64,000 nucleotides of DNA. It comes from CADEER01 sp965216585. Its GTDB lineage: Bacteria > Desulfobacterota > Binatia > HRBIN30 > CADEER01. How positions within the stretch are numbered: the stretch's first letter is position 1; the number at the start of each line of letters is the position of its first letter. Shown piece by piece: positions 44,786 through 53,957 of the stretch. Location: contig CBDCGC010000003.1 in NCBI GenBank assembly GCA_965216585.1, positions 682,001 to 746,000 of the forward strand, written 5' to 3'. The position numbers and the translations under genes are program-made. The notes beneath the pieces are model-generated. The model saw only the letters and a list, made by a program, of their open reading frames with translations. It had not been told where the DNA came from and ran no database searches.

Positions 44786-46360
44786 ATGGCCGAGCACGGA
44801 TTCTGGAGCTATGCGCAGCGCAACCCTGATGTGTTGGCGCTCGTCGACCCCGACGAGCGGCACTGGACGCGCGGCGAGATCGCGGCTGAGTGCAACAGGC
44901 TGGTCGCCGGCTTGCGCGCCCTCGGCCTCGAGCACGGCGACGTCGTCGCGATCAACGCGGTCAACTGCGCCGAGTACTACATCGTCGCCCTCGCCTGCAC
45001 CCAGGCCGGCTGGTACCTGACGCCGATCAACTGGCACCTGGCGGCGCCCGAAGTGGCCTACATCGTCAAAGACTGCGGCGCCAAAGCCTTCATCGGTCAC
45101 ACCCGAGTCGGCGAAATCTGTCGCAAGGCGGCCGACGAGATCGATTTCCCAGCCGACGGTCGCTTCGCCATCGGATCGATCGACGGCTTTCGACCGTTTG
45201 CTGAGCTCACCGCGGGTCACTCCGCTGATCCGCCGCAGCAGCGCGCCAGCGGCGCGATCATGAACTACACCTCAGGCACGACCGGCAACCCCAAGGGCGT
45301 CAAGCGCGCCCTGCCGCCGCCCGAAATCGACCCCGACGACATCGCCAGCCTCTACGCGCTCTTCCTCGCCATGTTCGGCATCCAGCCCGAAGACGGCAAC
45401 GTCCACATCTGCGGCTCGCCCCTCTACCACACCGCCGTTCTCATGCACTCCTCGTCCTCCTTGCACTTCGGCCACGCCGTCGTGCTGATGGACAAGTGGA
45501 GTGCCGAAGACATGCTGCGCCTGATCGAGAAGTACAAATGCACGACCAGTCACATGGTACCGACGCAGTTCAACCGCCTGCTGGCGCTTCCCGAGGAGGT
45601 ACGCAGGAAATACGATTGCTCTTCGACGCGGACGATGATCCACGCTGCCGCCCCCTGCCCGCCCGAGGTCAAGCGACAGATGCTCGACTGGTGGGGCGAC
45701 TCGATCTACGAGTACTACGCCGCAACTGAAGGCGGCGGCACCATCGTCACACCTTCAGAGTGGCGCCGCTACCCCGGTACCGTTGGCAAGGCATGGGCCG
45801 GTGCCGAAATCCGCATCTTCGACGACGATGGCAACGAGGTTCCGCCCGGTGAGCAGGGAACCGTCTACATGCTGCTCGGCGAGACGTCGACCTTCGAATA
45901 CAAGGGCGACACCAAGAAGACCAAGAAGAATCGCATCGCCACCGACGACGGAAAGACCTTCTTCACCGTCGGCGACGTCGGCTACCTCAACGAAGACGGA
46001 TTCCTCTTCCTCTGTGACCGCAAGATCGACATGATCATTTCCGGTGGCGCCAACATCTACCCGGCGGAAATCGAGAACGTGTTGGTCACTCACCCCAAGG
46101 TCGTCGACGCCGCCGTCTTCGGCATTCCCAACGACGACTGGGGCGAAGAGGTCAAGGCGGTCATCGAGGCTGCCGATGGGGTCGAGGTCGGCCCGGCGCT
46201 CACCACCGAGATCATGGACTACTGCAGCGAGAAACTGGCCAAGTTCAAATGGCCGAAGAGCATCGACTACACCGACGAAATGCCGCGCGACCCCAACGGC
46301 AAGCTCTACAAACGCAAGTTGCGCGCTCCCTATTGGGAAGGCAAGGAGCGTGGAATATAG
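44786..46360 (+). CDS. Acyl-CoA synthetase (AMP-binding, ANL superfamily)
   Basis: A 524-residue enzyme that activates a carboxylic acid with ATP and coenzyme A. The AMP-binding P-loop is NYTSGTTGNPKGVKR; the adenine motif is YEYYAATEGGGT; GDVGYLNEDGFLFLCDRKIDMIISGGANIYPAEIENVL is the hinge and C-terminal region; the catalytic Lys lies in DPNGKLYKRKLR. The overall pattern is of the medium/long-chain fatty or bile-acid CoA ligase group. Ribosome site GGGAGC stands upstream. It may feed the acyl-CoA enzymes at 58-64 kb. Substrate cannot be read from sequence. Confidence 0.94.
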   Translation: MAEHGFWSYAQRNPDVLALVDPDERHWTRGEIAAECNRLVAGLRALGLEHGDVVAINAVNCAEYYIVALACTQAGWYLTPINWHLAAPEVAYIVKDCGAKAFIGHTRVGEICRKAADEIDFPADGRFAIGSIDGFRPFAELTAGHSADPPQQRASGAIMNYTSGTTGNPKGVKRALPPPEIDPDDIASLYALFLAMFGIQPEDGNVHICGSPLYHTAVLMHSSSSLHFGHAVVLMDKWSAEDMLRLIEKYKCTTSHMVPTQFNRLLALPEEVRRKYDCSSTRTMIHAAAPCPPEVKRQMLDWWGDSIYEYYAATEGGGTIVTPSEWRRYPGTVGKAWAGAEIRIFDDDGNEVPPGEQGTVYMLLGETSTFEYKGDTKKTKKNRIATDDGKTFFTVGDVGYLNEDGFLFLCDRKIDMIISGGANIYPAEIENVLVTHPKVVDAAVFGIPNDDWGEEVKAVIEAADGVEVGPALTTEIMDYCSEKLAKFKWPKSIDYTDEMPRDPNGKLYKRKLRAPYWEGKERGI

Positions 46361-46413
46361 CCTGCGACTCGCTGCCGCCCGCGTATGGGTTGGCGGTGTC
46401 GCAACCCTCCCGG

Positions 46414-46962
46414 TCAGCCGAAGGATCGCGCAAAGAGGTCGTCAATGGCGGCGCGGCCGCCATCGTTGAGCAAGCGCGTACCAGTGCCGCAGAAATGCAC
46501 CTGGGTCACGACGGGCTTCGCCTCCTTGGCAAACTCGGCGCCCGACCATGCGAACCACGCACCCTCCTCCTGATCGAAAACGAAGAGAGGCTTGTTGCAC
46601 AACTTCGCGAACTCAGCCCCCCAACCGGTGCCTCCCTTGACCGTGCCGTCGTCGAGGATCTTGCCAACGACGAAGACCTCGTGGCCGCTGTTCACCTGGT
46701 GCCAGATCGTCTGCAACACCTTCTTGAAAAGCGGGGTGTCTTTGTAGGTACGGTTCATCAATCGGCTGACATAGCTCAAGCTGACATCGCCGTGCAGCAG
46801 CTCTTCGTTCGTCAGCACGCGAATGCCGCGGCCGCGCGCATCGCGGTGCCCGTCAAAGGTAAAGTTGACCTCCTCGACGCCGTGCCGTTCCGCCGCCTCG
46901 CCAAACGCCGCCTCGGCCCCACTCGCCGCGCCAGAATACAGGATGCAATCGCTCGCCTTCAC
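46414..46962 (-). CDS. SLOG/YpsA-like Rossmann protein (putative)
   Basis: A 182-residue protein. DCILYSGAASGAEAAFGEAAERHG at the N-terminus and VKGGTGWGAEFAKLCNKPLFVFDQ later fit the SLOG/LOG Rossmann-like fold that binds nucleotide-derived ligands; RVLTNEELLHGDVSLSYVSRLM and VNSGHEVFVVGKILDDG lie between. GTG 46962 is chosen because GGAGGT precedes it by 6 nt and the fold starts at once; a longer frame begins at 47028. It is convergent with the acyl-CoA synthetase gene and divergent from tmk. Such proteins occur alone, in antiphage systems and in cytokinin-type hydrolases; here no partner is seen. Confidence 0.68.
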   Translation of the reverse strand: MKASDCILYSGAASGAEAAFGEAAERHGVEEVNFTFDGHRDARGRGIRVLTNEELLHGDVSLSYVSRLMNRTYKDTPLFKKVLQTIWHQVNSGHEVFVVGKILDDGTVKGGTGWGAEFAKLCNKPLFVFDQEEGAWFAWSGAEFAKEAKPVVTQVHFCGTGTRLLNDGGRAAIDDLFARSFG

Positions 46963-47099
46963 GCCCAGACCTCCGCTTTTCCGACCGAAGGTCTCTTTGT
47001 AGCACGCCGCAAAGACGGTATGAACCACCGAGGTGCGAAGACACGAAGAGGCTTCGCTCCGACTCGATCACACCTTTTCTTCGGATTCGGACAGCGGGC

Positions 47100-47768
47100 T
47101 TGGGATTTCGCGGAAACGAGTTGCGGCACCGGCACAACGGCTTGCTGATCGTCATCGAGGGGATCGACGGCACCGGCAAGACGACGCAAGCCGAGTTGCT
47201 CGCCGACCACCTGCGCTCGGCCGGCGCCGACGTGCTGCGCTCGCGCGAGCCGACCGACGGCCCGGCGGGACAGCGCCTGCGCGACTCGGCAAGCAGCGGC
47301 CGCCTGGCCGCCCGCGAGGAACTCGATCTCTTCGTCGAGGATCGCCGCCAGCACGTCGACGGCGTCCTCGCCCCCGCCCTGGCAGCCGGCAAGGTGGTCA
47401 TCGTCGACCGCTACTACCTGTCGACCGCCGCCTACCAAGGCGCGCGCGGTCTCGACGCAGAGGACATCCTGCGTCGCAATGAGAGCTTCGCACCTCTCCC
47501 CGATCTGGCAATCATCCTGGAGCTGCCGCCAGAGGTGGGGCGGGCGCGTGTGCGCCGGCGCGGCGATGGCGACGGCGACCTCTTCGAGGTCGAAGAAGAG
47601 CTGCGTCGCGTCGCCGCGACCTTCGCCTCACTCGAGCGCGACTACATCACCCGCATCGACGCGGCGCAGTCGATCGAGAAGATCCACCATCATATCGTCG
47701 CAGCCGTCGAATCCCACCCTCGCCTCGACGAGGCATTTCGCACTTCGGCGAGTAAGCGGCAGGGGTGA
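47100..47768 (+). CDS. tmk: Thymidylate kinase
   Basis: A 222-residue kinase that phosphorylates dTMP to dTDP. The P-loop is GIDGTGKTT (21-29), followed by the SREPTDGPAGQRLRD motif, the D-R-Y motif VIVDRYYLSTAAYQG and the lid PEVGRARVRRRGDGDGDLFE; the last 50 residues are a normal helical end plus a short tail. The P-loop Asp/Gly pattern and the Arg-rich lid resemble the type II enzymes of E. coli. The frame opens at TTG 47100 with no clear ribosome site; a start a few codons later (TTG near 47142) would still give a complete enzyme. Confidence 0.94.
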   Translation: MGFRGNELRHRHNGLLIVIEGIDGTGKTTQAELLADHLRSAGADVLRSREPTDGPAGQRLRDSASSGRLAAREELDLFVEDRRQHVDGVLAPALAAGKVVIVDRYYLSTAAYQGARGLDAEDILRRNESFAPLPDLAIILELPPEVGRARVRRRGDGDGDLFEVEEELRRVAATFASLERDYITRIDAAQSIEKIHHHIVAAVESHPRLDEAFRTSASKRQG

Positions 47769-47810
47769 CGCCGCGGCGGTCCGCCCCTCATTGAAGCATG
47801 AAAGGCTCGC

Positions 47811-48435
47811 TCAACGCGTCACGGTGATCGTGGCGCCAATCTCCTGCGCCGGCACTTCCTGCCCGGTTGCCGTGCTCAGCGAAACGCCGCGCAGAGCGAG
47901 AGTATGTCGGCCGGCGCGCGCGCCGCTCGAGATGGCGACGCGGCAGGTGTAGAGAACCGAGCCATCGGGGATGGCGCTCAAGTTGGTCATCGAGAACACG
48001 ATCACCCGCACGCCCTGGCAAGCAGTACCGCGACAGCCCGACGGAGTGAAGGCAAAGGCCGTCGCCCCCTTGTTGATGCTCGGATTGACGCTGCAATCCG
48101 GCCGATTGCCGCGCGCCGCGATGCTCAACCCGTCGCCAAAGACGATGTCGTTCTGCGCCCCGGCGACGTTCGCCCCCACCGGTTTCCAGACGCGCCTCGA
48201 CCGTCACCGATCCCCCTGCCCGGCCACTGCCGTCCGACAGACGAATCGCGGCGGCGCGACGCCGCGGCTGCGGGCCCGCCCGCCGAGTGCGCTGCGCCGT
48301 GCCACTGTCCACCGGCGTCGGCGCCAGGATCACCGGCAGCGTTCGCGCCACCTCCTCCATCACCTCGCATCCCGCAAAGACGACGATCGCCCCCGCCAAC
48401 ACCCACCTCGCACCGCTCCAGATCCCTCTAATCAT
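47811..48435 (-). pseudogene. Lipoprotein gene interrupted by a +1 frameshift in a G5 run
   Basis: From ATG 48435 (GGGGGGCAAGGG upstream) the frame encodes a lipoprotein signal (VLAGAIVVFAGC), a Pro/Arg-rich spacer and GSVTVEARLETG, about 86 codons. It then runs into nonsense. The natural continuation, GANVAGAQNDIVFGDGLSI and on to EIGATITVTR, lies in the next frame and ends at the stop at 47811. Deleting one G from the run of five (C5 at 48173-48177 on the + strand) joins the two parts, giving a protein of about 207 residues. The second half looks like a beta-sandwich domain with four cysteines. It is either an inactivated gene or a sequencing error. Confidence 0.75.
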
Positions 48436-48534
48436 CCCTTGCCCCCCAGATTCCGAACGTTCATAGCGTGCCAGCGGCCCGCTCGCAATCAACCAACAAC
48501 CTATTGATATTGTTCACTTTTTTTGAATTTCCCG

Positions 48535-48564
48535 AAAAAGCGCCGCACCTTGAACAAGCGGCGC
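48535..48564 (-). terminator. Candidate Rho-independent terminator, minus-strand reading
   Basis: GCGCCGC at 48540-48546 pairs with GCGGCGC at 48558-48564; read on the minus strand the hairpin is followed by TTTTTC. No minus-strand gene ends just to its right, so it could stop antisense transcripts or be a copy of the element at 49321. The stem is short (7 bp) but all G-C. Confidence 0.45.
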
Positions 48565-48682
48565 GGCCAAAGAAATTTGCATTTGTAAAAAAGATTGTTT
48601 GACTCTTCTTCCCAGACACTGCCAAAAGCGGCATTGAACCCATTTCACAACAATCCTCGTAGGAGAGGAAAGGAGGACGAGC

Positions 48683-49292
48683 ATGTTGAGACGTATTCTC
48701 TTCATCGGAGGGGCTTGCCTCGGGATGGCACTGATGGTCGGTCCGGCCCTGGGTGCACGTAACGTTCCGAAGAAGGCCAACAAGTACATCGCCACCATCG
48801 TTCAGGGCGTAGAGGCCTGCACGTCGGCGAACGACACTGCACCGGGTGCCCTGGGCACGCCGGCTTGCAATCCGGTCGTTTCCGTCGGATCCGGGCTGTG
48901 TGTTCGAGGACGGCGCCGGTAAGGGCCAGGCAAAGGCCAAGTCCAAGACGGACATCAGCATCAAGGTCAAGCTGCGCAAGGTCGACCCGGCCTGCAATGG
49001 CGAGACTCTCTGTGCGGTCGCATCGGTGATCACCGCGCAGAACAACTGCGGTCTCGGCGACTGCACCACCGAGGCGCAGGTCGACCTGCCGCTCGGTATC
49101 GCTTGCTGCACGGTTGTCGATGAGAAGTGCGACATCAAGACGACGGTGAACACGGCGCTTCCGGGCGCTTTGGTCACGGGTAACTCGGCTGAGTTCCAGC
49201 TCGGTGAAGTTGGTCTCTTGCGCGTAGGTACTCCGGACAACTCGCCGAATCGGCAACCCGCCGCTTTTCGCGCTGGTTTGCTTCTCGAGTAG
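48683..49292 (+). pseudogene. Small secreted-protein gene interrupted by a +1 frameshift
   Basis: AGGAGGA precedes ATG 48683. The first 70 codons encode a signal peptide (LRRILFIGGACLGMALMVGPALG) and a mature part ending PVVSVGSG, after which the frame soon stops. The continuation CVFEDGAGKGQAKAKSKTD through VRVGTPDNSPNRQ-like sequence to GLLLE lies in the next frame, up to the stop at 49292. Removing one G from the GGG at 48893-48895 joins them into about 202 residues with eight or more cysteines. The family is not recognised. A strong terminator follows. The gene is either decaying or affected by an assembly error. Confidence 0.75.
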
Positions 49293-49320
49293 TTCGCAAG
49301 TCTGAAACACAGTTGGTTTC

Positions 49321-49355
49321 AAAAGCGCCGCGTCTTCGGACGCGGCGCTTTTCTA
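49321..49355 (+). terminator. Rho-independent terminator
   Basis: A perfect 14-bp stem, AAAAGCGCCGCGTC (49321-49334) with GACGCGGCGCTTTT (49339-49352), closed by a TTCG tetraloop (49335-49338) and ending in a T-run. It lies 28 bp after the secreted-protein gene, whose transcript it must end. It is the clearest terminator in the window. Confidence 0.93.
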
Positions 49356-49409
49356 TTGAGAAGCAATGGAGTAGTTGCATTTTCCAAGAGGAGGAGGCAG
49401 GGACTACTG

Positions 49410-50453
49410 ATGCGAAAATCTCCGTGGCTTTCTGCGCTGGCTCTGGTAATCACCATCGCGCCTGCCTGCCGTACATCCAAATCCGATCACACCGATGAGT
49501 CCACGGCCAAACGCACCCCGATGGTCGCGGCCGATGCAAGTGCTGGTCAACGGCGCATCTTCGTCACCAACTACCAGGCCGACACCATTTCAGTGGTCGA
49601 AGGCACCCCGGAGCTCGAGATCGCGACGCTCCAATCCGGGTCGGGGCCACACGGGATGGCGATTCGACCTACTGAGCCCAGGCTTCTCGCAGTTGCGATC
49701 TCCGCCGGTTTTGACGTCGAGCTCTGGGATCCCGACACGCTCAAGAAAGTCGGTGAGGTCAAGGATGTCGTTCGCGGGCCGCAGGATGTCGTGTTCAGCC
49801 GCGACGGCAAGACGCTCTTCGTCTGCGGCACGTCAGGCCAGCGCGTCTGCTACATCGATGTGGATACACGGACGAAAGTCGGGGAATGCAACGTTTTCGA
49901 CGCGCGACCTCGACGCATTTTGCTGAGCCCCGACGGCCGGTCTCTCTACGTCCTGCTGGTTTCTGGAGGAGACGGAACGAAGGCGCGCGTCGCGGTGCTC
50001 GACATCGCCTCGCGCAAAGTCACCAAGGAAATTCCCATCGAAAAATTTCCCCACTCGATGGCGATCGGCAACAACGATCGCTATCTGGTCACCGACAGCT
50101 TCGATTTGAGCAAGGTCACGGTCATCGACATCGCGACCCTCGAGGTCATCGCTGTCCACGATTCGCCAACCGGAATGGGCCTGGCCGTACACCCGACCAA
50201 GCCCCTGGCCTATCCGATGGGAAGCTTCGACGACGAGTTCCACGTCCTCGACCTGGAGTCCGGCAAGGTACTCGAAACCATCCGAGCAGGAGGCTGGCCG
50301 ACCTATCCCGAGGTGAGCCCCGACAAGCGCTATCTCTACATTCCGCACGAAGAATCGGACAGCCTCGTCAAGCTCGACCTGGAAACCCACAAAGTCGTCA
50401 TGAAGTCCGTCGTCGGCAGCGAGCCGATCGAAGTTGCCATCTACGACCGGTAG
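49410..50453 (+). CDS. YVTN-type beta-propeller lipoprotein
   Basis: A 347-residue protein with a lipoprotein-like signal (WLSALALVITIAPAC) and a seven-bladed propeller of YVTN repeats: RIFVTNYQADTISVVEG, PHGMAIRPTEPRLLAVAI, PQDVVFSRDGKTLFVCG, RRILLSPDGRSLYVLL, PHSMAIGNNDRYLVTD, TYPEVSPDKRYLYIPHE and others. Such proteins bind ligands, act in surface layers or support periplasmic enzymes. GGAGGAGG stands upstream of ATG 49410, though rather far. It is convergent with addA. Confidence 0.88.
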   Translation: MRKSPWLSALALVITIAPACRTSKSDHTDESTAKRTPMVAADASAGQRRIFVTNYQADTISVVEGTPELEIATLQSGSGPHGMAIRPTEPRLLAVAISAGFDVELWDPDTLKKVGEVKDVVRGPQDVVFSRDGKTLFVCGTSGQRVCYIDVDTRTKVGECNVFDARPRRILLSPDGRSLYVLLVSGGDGTKARVAVLDIASRKVTKEIPIEKFPHSMAIGNNDRYLVTDSFDLSKVTVIDIATLEVIAVHDSPTGMGLAVHPTKPLAYPMGSFDDEFHVLDLESGKVLETIRAGGWPTYPEVSPDKRYLYIPHEESDSLVKLDLETHKVVMKSVVGSEPIEVAIYDR

Positions 50454-50479
50454 CGATCGTACATTTCCGCGAACGCTCG

Positions 50480-53400
50480 CTACACGCGCAGCACGACACC
50501 GGTCGCCTCGACTCCTGTCGCGCGTGTAATCGCAGCGCAGTAGAGACCGACCTGACGCCGGTATTCGGTCAAGCGCGCCTCGATGTCGGCGTCGGTTTTG
50601 AAGTCGACGACCGTCCAGCCGCCCGGGTCTTCTCGAAAAGCCAGATCGACGATTCCTTCGGCTAGCTCGCCGCTCGCCGTCAAGAGCGACAGTGGCGTTT
50701 CGCGGCGCAGATGAGCCCCGCGACAGCGCCCGGCACGGCGCAGAATGTCGTGCGCCAACGCGGCGGAAACTCGCACCGCCGCGGCTCGCGCCTCACCGCT
50801 GCCCATGCCCAGCATCCTGGCTTGCAGCGATGCCATTTGACTTACCGCACTTTCACCGGCGTCGAGCGGAACGGCAGCCAGCAGGGCGTGCACCAAGGTG
50901 CCGAACGCCGCCCCGCGGTGCTCTTCTGCACCGCTGCCAGCGACTGCGATCGTGCGCACTTCCACCCCCGGCACGGCTTCGATGCTTTGCCGAGCCAGCC
51001 AAGTCACCGGGCGCGGCCGCCGCGACTCGACCGTGCCCATCTCGCGCCCAGCGGCGCGGCCCGCCAGCCACGACTCGTGGGCGCGGGCGCCGCTCTCGAC
51101 CGCGGCGCCATCTTTGTCCGCTTCGAGGATCGACTGCTGGCGCAACCCGAGGTTTTCGTCGCGCTCGAGGTCGAGCCGCGCCGGGTCCCACCAAACGACC
51201 GCATACTCACCAGCAAGTGGGCGGTGGCTTCCCGGCGCGACCGAGTCCTGCGCCTCGCGTTCGCTCTCGAAGGGGCGCTCGAGAACCGAATCGCCGCCGA
51301 ACGCAGGGCAACCTTCGGCTGGCCGCGGCGCTCGCCGGTCTTCCTCGGCCGGGTAGATGCCGCGCTCCAACGCGGACAACCAACTGTTGTCGAGTGCCAC
51401 TTCGCCTCCCTGCCCCGGAGGATCGCCAATGGCGGGAACGACGAGTAGATCGCGCGCCCGCGTCGCCGCGACGTAGGCAATACGCACGCCCTCTTCACTC
51501 TCGCGCCGGTACTCCTCTTCTTGCGCTTCGAGCAGCTCGACCGGAGCGCTACCGCACAGCGGCTCGGCCCACAAACGCCGGCCGACGTCGACGTGCCGGC
51601 TGGCCCGCGTGCGGGCGAGATTGCACGTTGGGTCGGCGAGAATGACGACCGGAAACTCGAGCCCCTTGGCCCGGTGCACGGTCATCACCCGCACCCCTTC
51701 CGTACCTTCCTCGACCGCCGGAGCCTCCTCCGCTGCGGCGCGCTCGGCATCCGCCTCCAGACGGTCGACGAAGGCGCGAAACGAACGCGCACCGCGACTC
51801 TCGAAACGGCCGGCGAGATCCATGGTCCGCAAACAATTGGCCAGCGCCTGCTCCCCCGTCGGCCAGATGGCCAGGCCGGCGTGGGCGCGAAGTGCCGAGA
51901 GAAAGGCGCTGATCGTCCGCGCAATCGGTTGCCGGTTGCGCCGGTAGTGCAGCTTGCCGAGAACCGCCAGCGCCGCCGCCACTTCCGCTGCCTCGCCGTC
52001 GAGATCGTCGGCGAAACGCCGCAACGGATGCAACCGTCCGACGCAGCCGCGAAAAGCGAGCAACGCGTCGTCACCGAGGGCGAAGAACGGACCGCGCAAC
52101 GTCGCGAATACACGCAACTCGTCGTATGGGTATTCAATGGCGTTGAGCGCGTTGCGCAGCGCCAAAACCTCCTCGCGATCGTGGAACGACCGGCCGCCGA
52201 CCAGCACATGGGGAATCTGGCGTACCTCGAGGGCACGCACGTATTCCCGCGTCACGTCGCTGCGAAAGTGCTTGAAGCGGCGAAAGAGCAGGCAGATGTG
52301 GCGGGCTTCGATCGCGACGCTGTCGTCGCCTTCGCCAACCCGCCAGCCACTCTCACGGATCAACCAATCGACAAACGCAGCGACGGCGGCGGGGTAGGAC
52401 AGCTCGATGGCTCGCTTGGTGACCTTGCCCCACTCGGCATACGGACGCGGCACCGGCAATGCGACGACGGCCGGTTGCGCCGCCGCCGCGCGCCGGTAGG
52501 GTTCGAGCGCCACATAACTCACCTGCCCGCTGCCGTCGCCACCGCTCATCAGCGGGGCAAAGGACGCATTGACCAGTCGTTGGATGGCCGGTTGGGCGCG
52601 GAAACTCGTGCGCAGATGCAACACCTCGGCACCGCACGACACCAGGTGTCGTTTGGTTTCGCGGTAGACCTCCAGATCGGCGCGGCGAAAGCGATAGATG
52701 GCCTGTTTCGGATCTCCGACGAAAAAGAGTTTGCCGGCCACCGGCTTCACCCGTCGCCAGTCCGTCTCCTCGACGGCATCGGCCGCCAGCAAGAGAAGAA
52801 TCTCTGCCTGCAGAGGATCGGTGTCCTGAAACTCATCGACGAAGAAATGCGAGTAGCGCTGCTGCATCTCGGCCCGCACGCCGGAGTTGTCGCGCAACAG
52901 GTCACGGGCGCGCACCAACAAATCGAGAAAATCGAGAACGCCGCGGCGCCTCTTCAGATCCTCGTAGACTTCGATGACCGGCCGCAGCTCCTGCTGCAAG
53001 AGCGGCGCAAGATCGGCATCGGCCGCCGCGAGAGTCCGTTCGAGACGTTCACGCACGGCATCGCGACGGGCGACCACGGTCTGGCGCGGCAGATCCTCGC
53101 CGAAGGGTTTGCGCGGCGAGCCGCGCCAGCGCCAGGAGCGGGCGCGCAACAACTCGCGCAGCTCCGCCTCGAGGGCGTCGTAGTCGCGCCGGCGCACACC
53201 TTCACGCAAAGCGTTTTCATCGACAAAGCGCTGGATCTCGCCGGTGCTGCGAGCGAGATAGTCCTCCTTCCACGCGGCCCGATCGGTCAGCTCACCGACT
53301 TGCGCCAACTCGTCGAGCAAGCCGTCAAACGCCTCTTCGCGGGCAAACGGATCGCGCCGCCAGGCGGTGGGGAAATCGCGATGGTCGGCAAGGGCGCCAA

Positions 53401-53947
53401 CCGCGGCGCGCAACGCCGTACGAGCGCTGTCGCCAAAGGCGCGGCGGCGGCGCAGGACACGCCGCGTACCCTCCGGCGGATCTTCCATGACCCCCGCCAG
53501 CCACTCGTCGAACGCCTGATCGAGCAGACGCTGCGCCTCGTCGTCGGCAGCGACTTCGAAGAGTGGATCGACTCCGGCCTCGATCGGTCGCTCGCGCAAC
53601 AGATCAGCGCAAAAGGCGTGGATCGTGCCGACGCGCGCCAACTCGAGATGCGCGACCGCCGCATCGAGGCGTGGATTCGTCGATTCGCGCCGCGCCGCTT
53701 CGATCTCCGCCCGCAGGCGCAACTTCATCTCACCCGCCGCTTTCTCGGTGAACGTCAGGGCGACGATGTCAATCAGCTCGGCCCGGCCACATGCCAACAG
53801 GCCGACGATGCGGCCAATCAGTGCCCGCGTCTTGCCGGTTCCGGCAGCCGCCTCGACGAAGAAAGTCGCGTCGAGATCGTCGACGATGCGCCGGCGTTCA
53901 TCGGCGTCGACCAACCCGCCTGCCCCGTTTCCTTTCTCCGTTCTCAT
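50480..53947 (-). CDS. addA: AddA-type helicase-nuclease (RecB family)
   Basis: A 1155-residue ATP-dependent exonuclease subunit for recombinational repair of double-strand breaks. Motor parts: Walker A VEAAAGTGKTRAL (about 31-43), LTFTEKAAGEM, FVDEFQDTDPLQ, GDPKQAIYRFRRAD, TVHRAKGLEFPVVILADP, and VAATRARDLLVV. The C-terminal nuclease is of the PD-(D/E)XK type: GIVDLAFREDPGGWTVVDFKTD, then EYRRQVGLYC. The start is ATG 53947, 10 bp after the stop of addB. With addB it forms the two-nuclease AddAB enzyme, the usual replacement for RecBCD. Confidence 0.93.
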   Translation of the reverse strand: MRTEKGNGAGGLVDADERRRIVDDLDATFFVEAAAGTGKTRALIGRIVGLLACGRAELIDIVALTFTEKAAGEMKLRLRAEIEAARRESTNPRLDAAVAHLELARVGTIHAFCADLLRERPIEAGVDPLFEVAADDEAQRLLDQAFDEWLAGVMEDPPEGTRRVLRRRRAFGDSARTALRAAVGALADHRDFPTAWRRDPFAREEAFDGLLDELAQVGELTDRAAWKEDYLARSTGEIQRFVDENALREGVRRRDYDALEAELRELLRARSWRWRGSPRKPFGEDLPRQTVVARRDAVRERLERTLAAADADLAPLLQQELRPVIEVYEDLKRRRGVLDFLDLLVRARDLLRDNSGVRAEMQQRYSHFFVDEFQDTDPLQAEILLLLAADAVEETDWRRVKPVAGKLFFVGDPKQAIYRFRRADLEVYRETKRHLVSCGAEVLHLRTSFRAQPAIQRLVNASFAPLMSGGDGSGQVSYVALEPYRRAAAAQPAVVALPVPRPYAEWGKVTKRAIELSYPAAVAAFVDWLIRESGWRVGEGDDSVAIEARHICLLFRRFKHFRSDVTREYVRALEVRQIPHVLVGGRSFHDREEVLALRNALNAIEYPYDELRVFATLRGPFFALGDDALLAFRGCVGRLHPLRRFADDLDGEAAEVAAALAVLGKLHYRRNRQPIARTISAFLSALRAHAGLAIWPTGEQALANCLRTMDLAGRFESRGARSFRAFVDRLEADAERAAAEEAPAVEEGTEGVRVMTVHRAKGLEFPVVILADPTCNLARTRASRHVDVGRRLWAEPLCGSAPVELLEAQEEEYRRESEEGVRIAYVAATRARDLLVVPAIGDPPGQGGEVALDNSWLSALERGIYPAEEDRRAPRPAEGCPAFGGDSVLERPFESEREAQDSVAPGSHRPLAGEYAVVWWDPARLDLERDENLGLRQQSILEADKDGAAVESGARAHESWLAGRAAGREMGTVESRRPRPVTWLARQSIEAVPGVEVRTIAVAGSGAEEHRGAAFGTLVHALLAAVPLDAGESAVSQMASLQARMLGMGSGEARAAAVRVSAALAHDILRRAGRCRGAHLRRETPLSLLTASGELAEGIVDLAFREDPGGWTVVDFKTDADIEARLTEYRRQVGLYCAAITRATGVEATGVVLRV

Positions 53948-53957
53948 GCACCGCCGC

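Noticed and set aside
42894..45020. 708-codon plus-strand frame
   Set aside because: Antisense to the HelD-like helicase and overlapping the start of the acyl-CoA synthetase gene.
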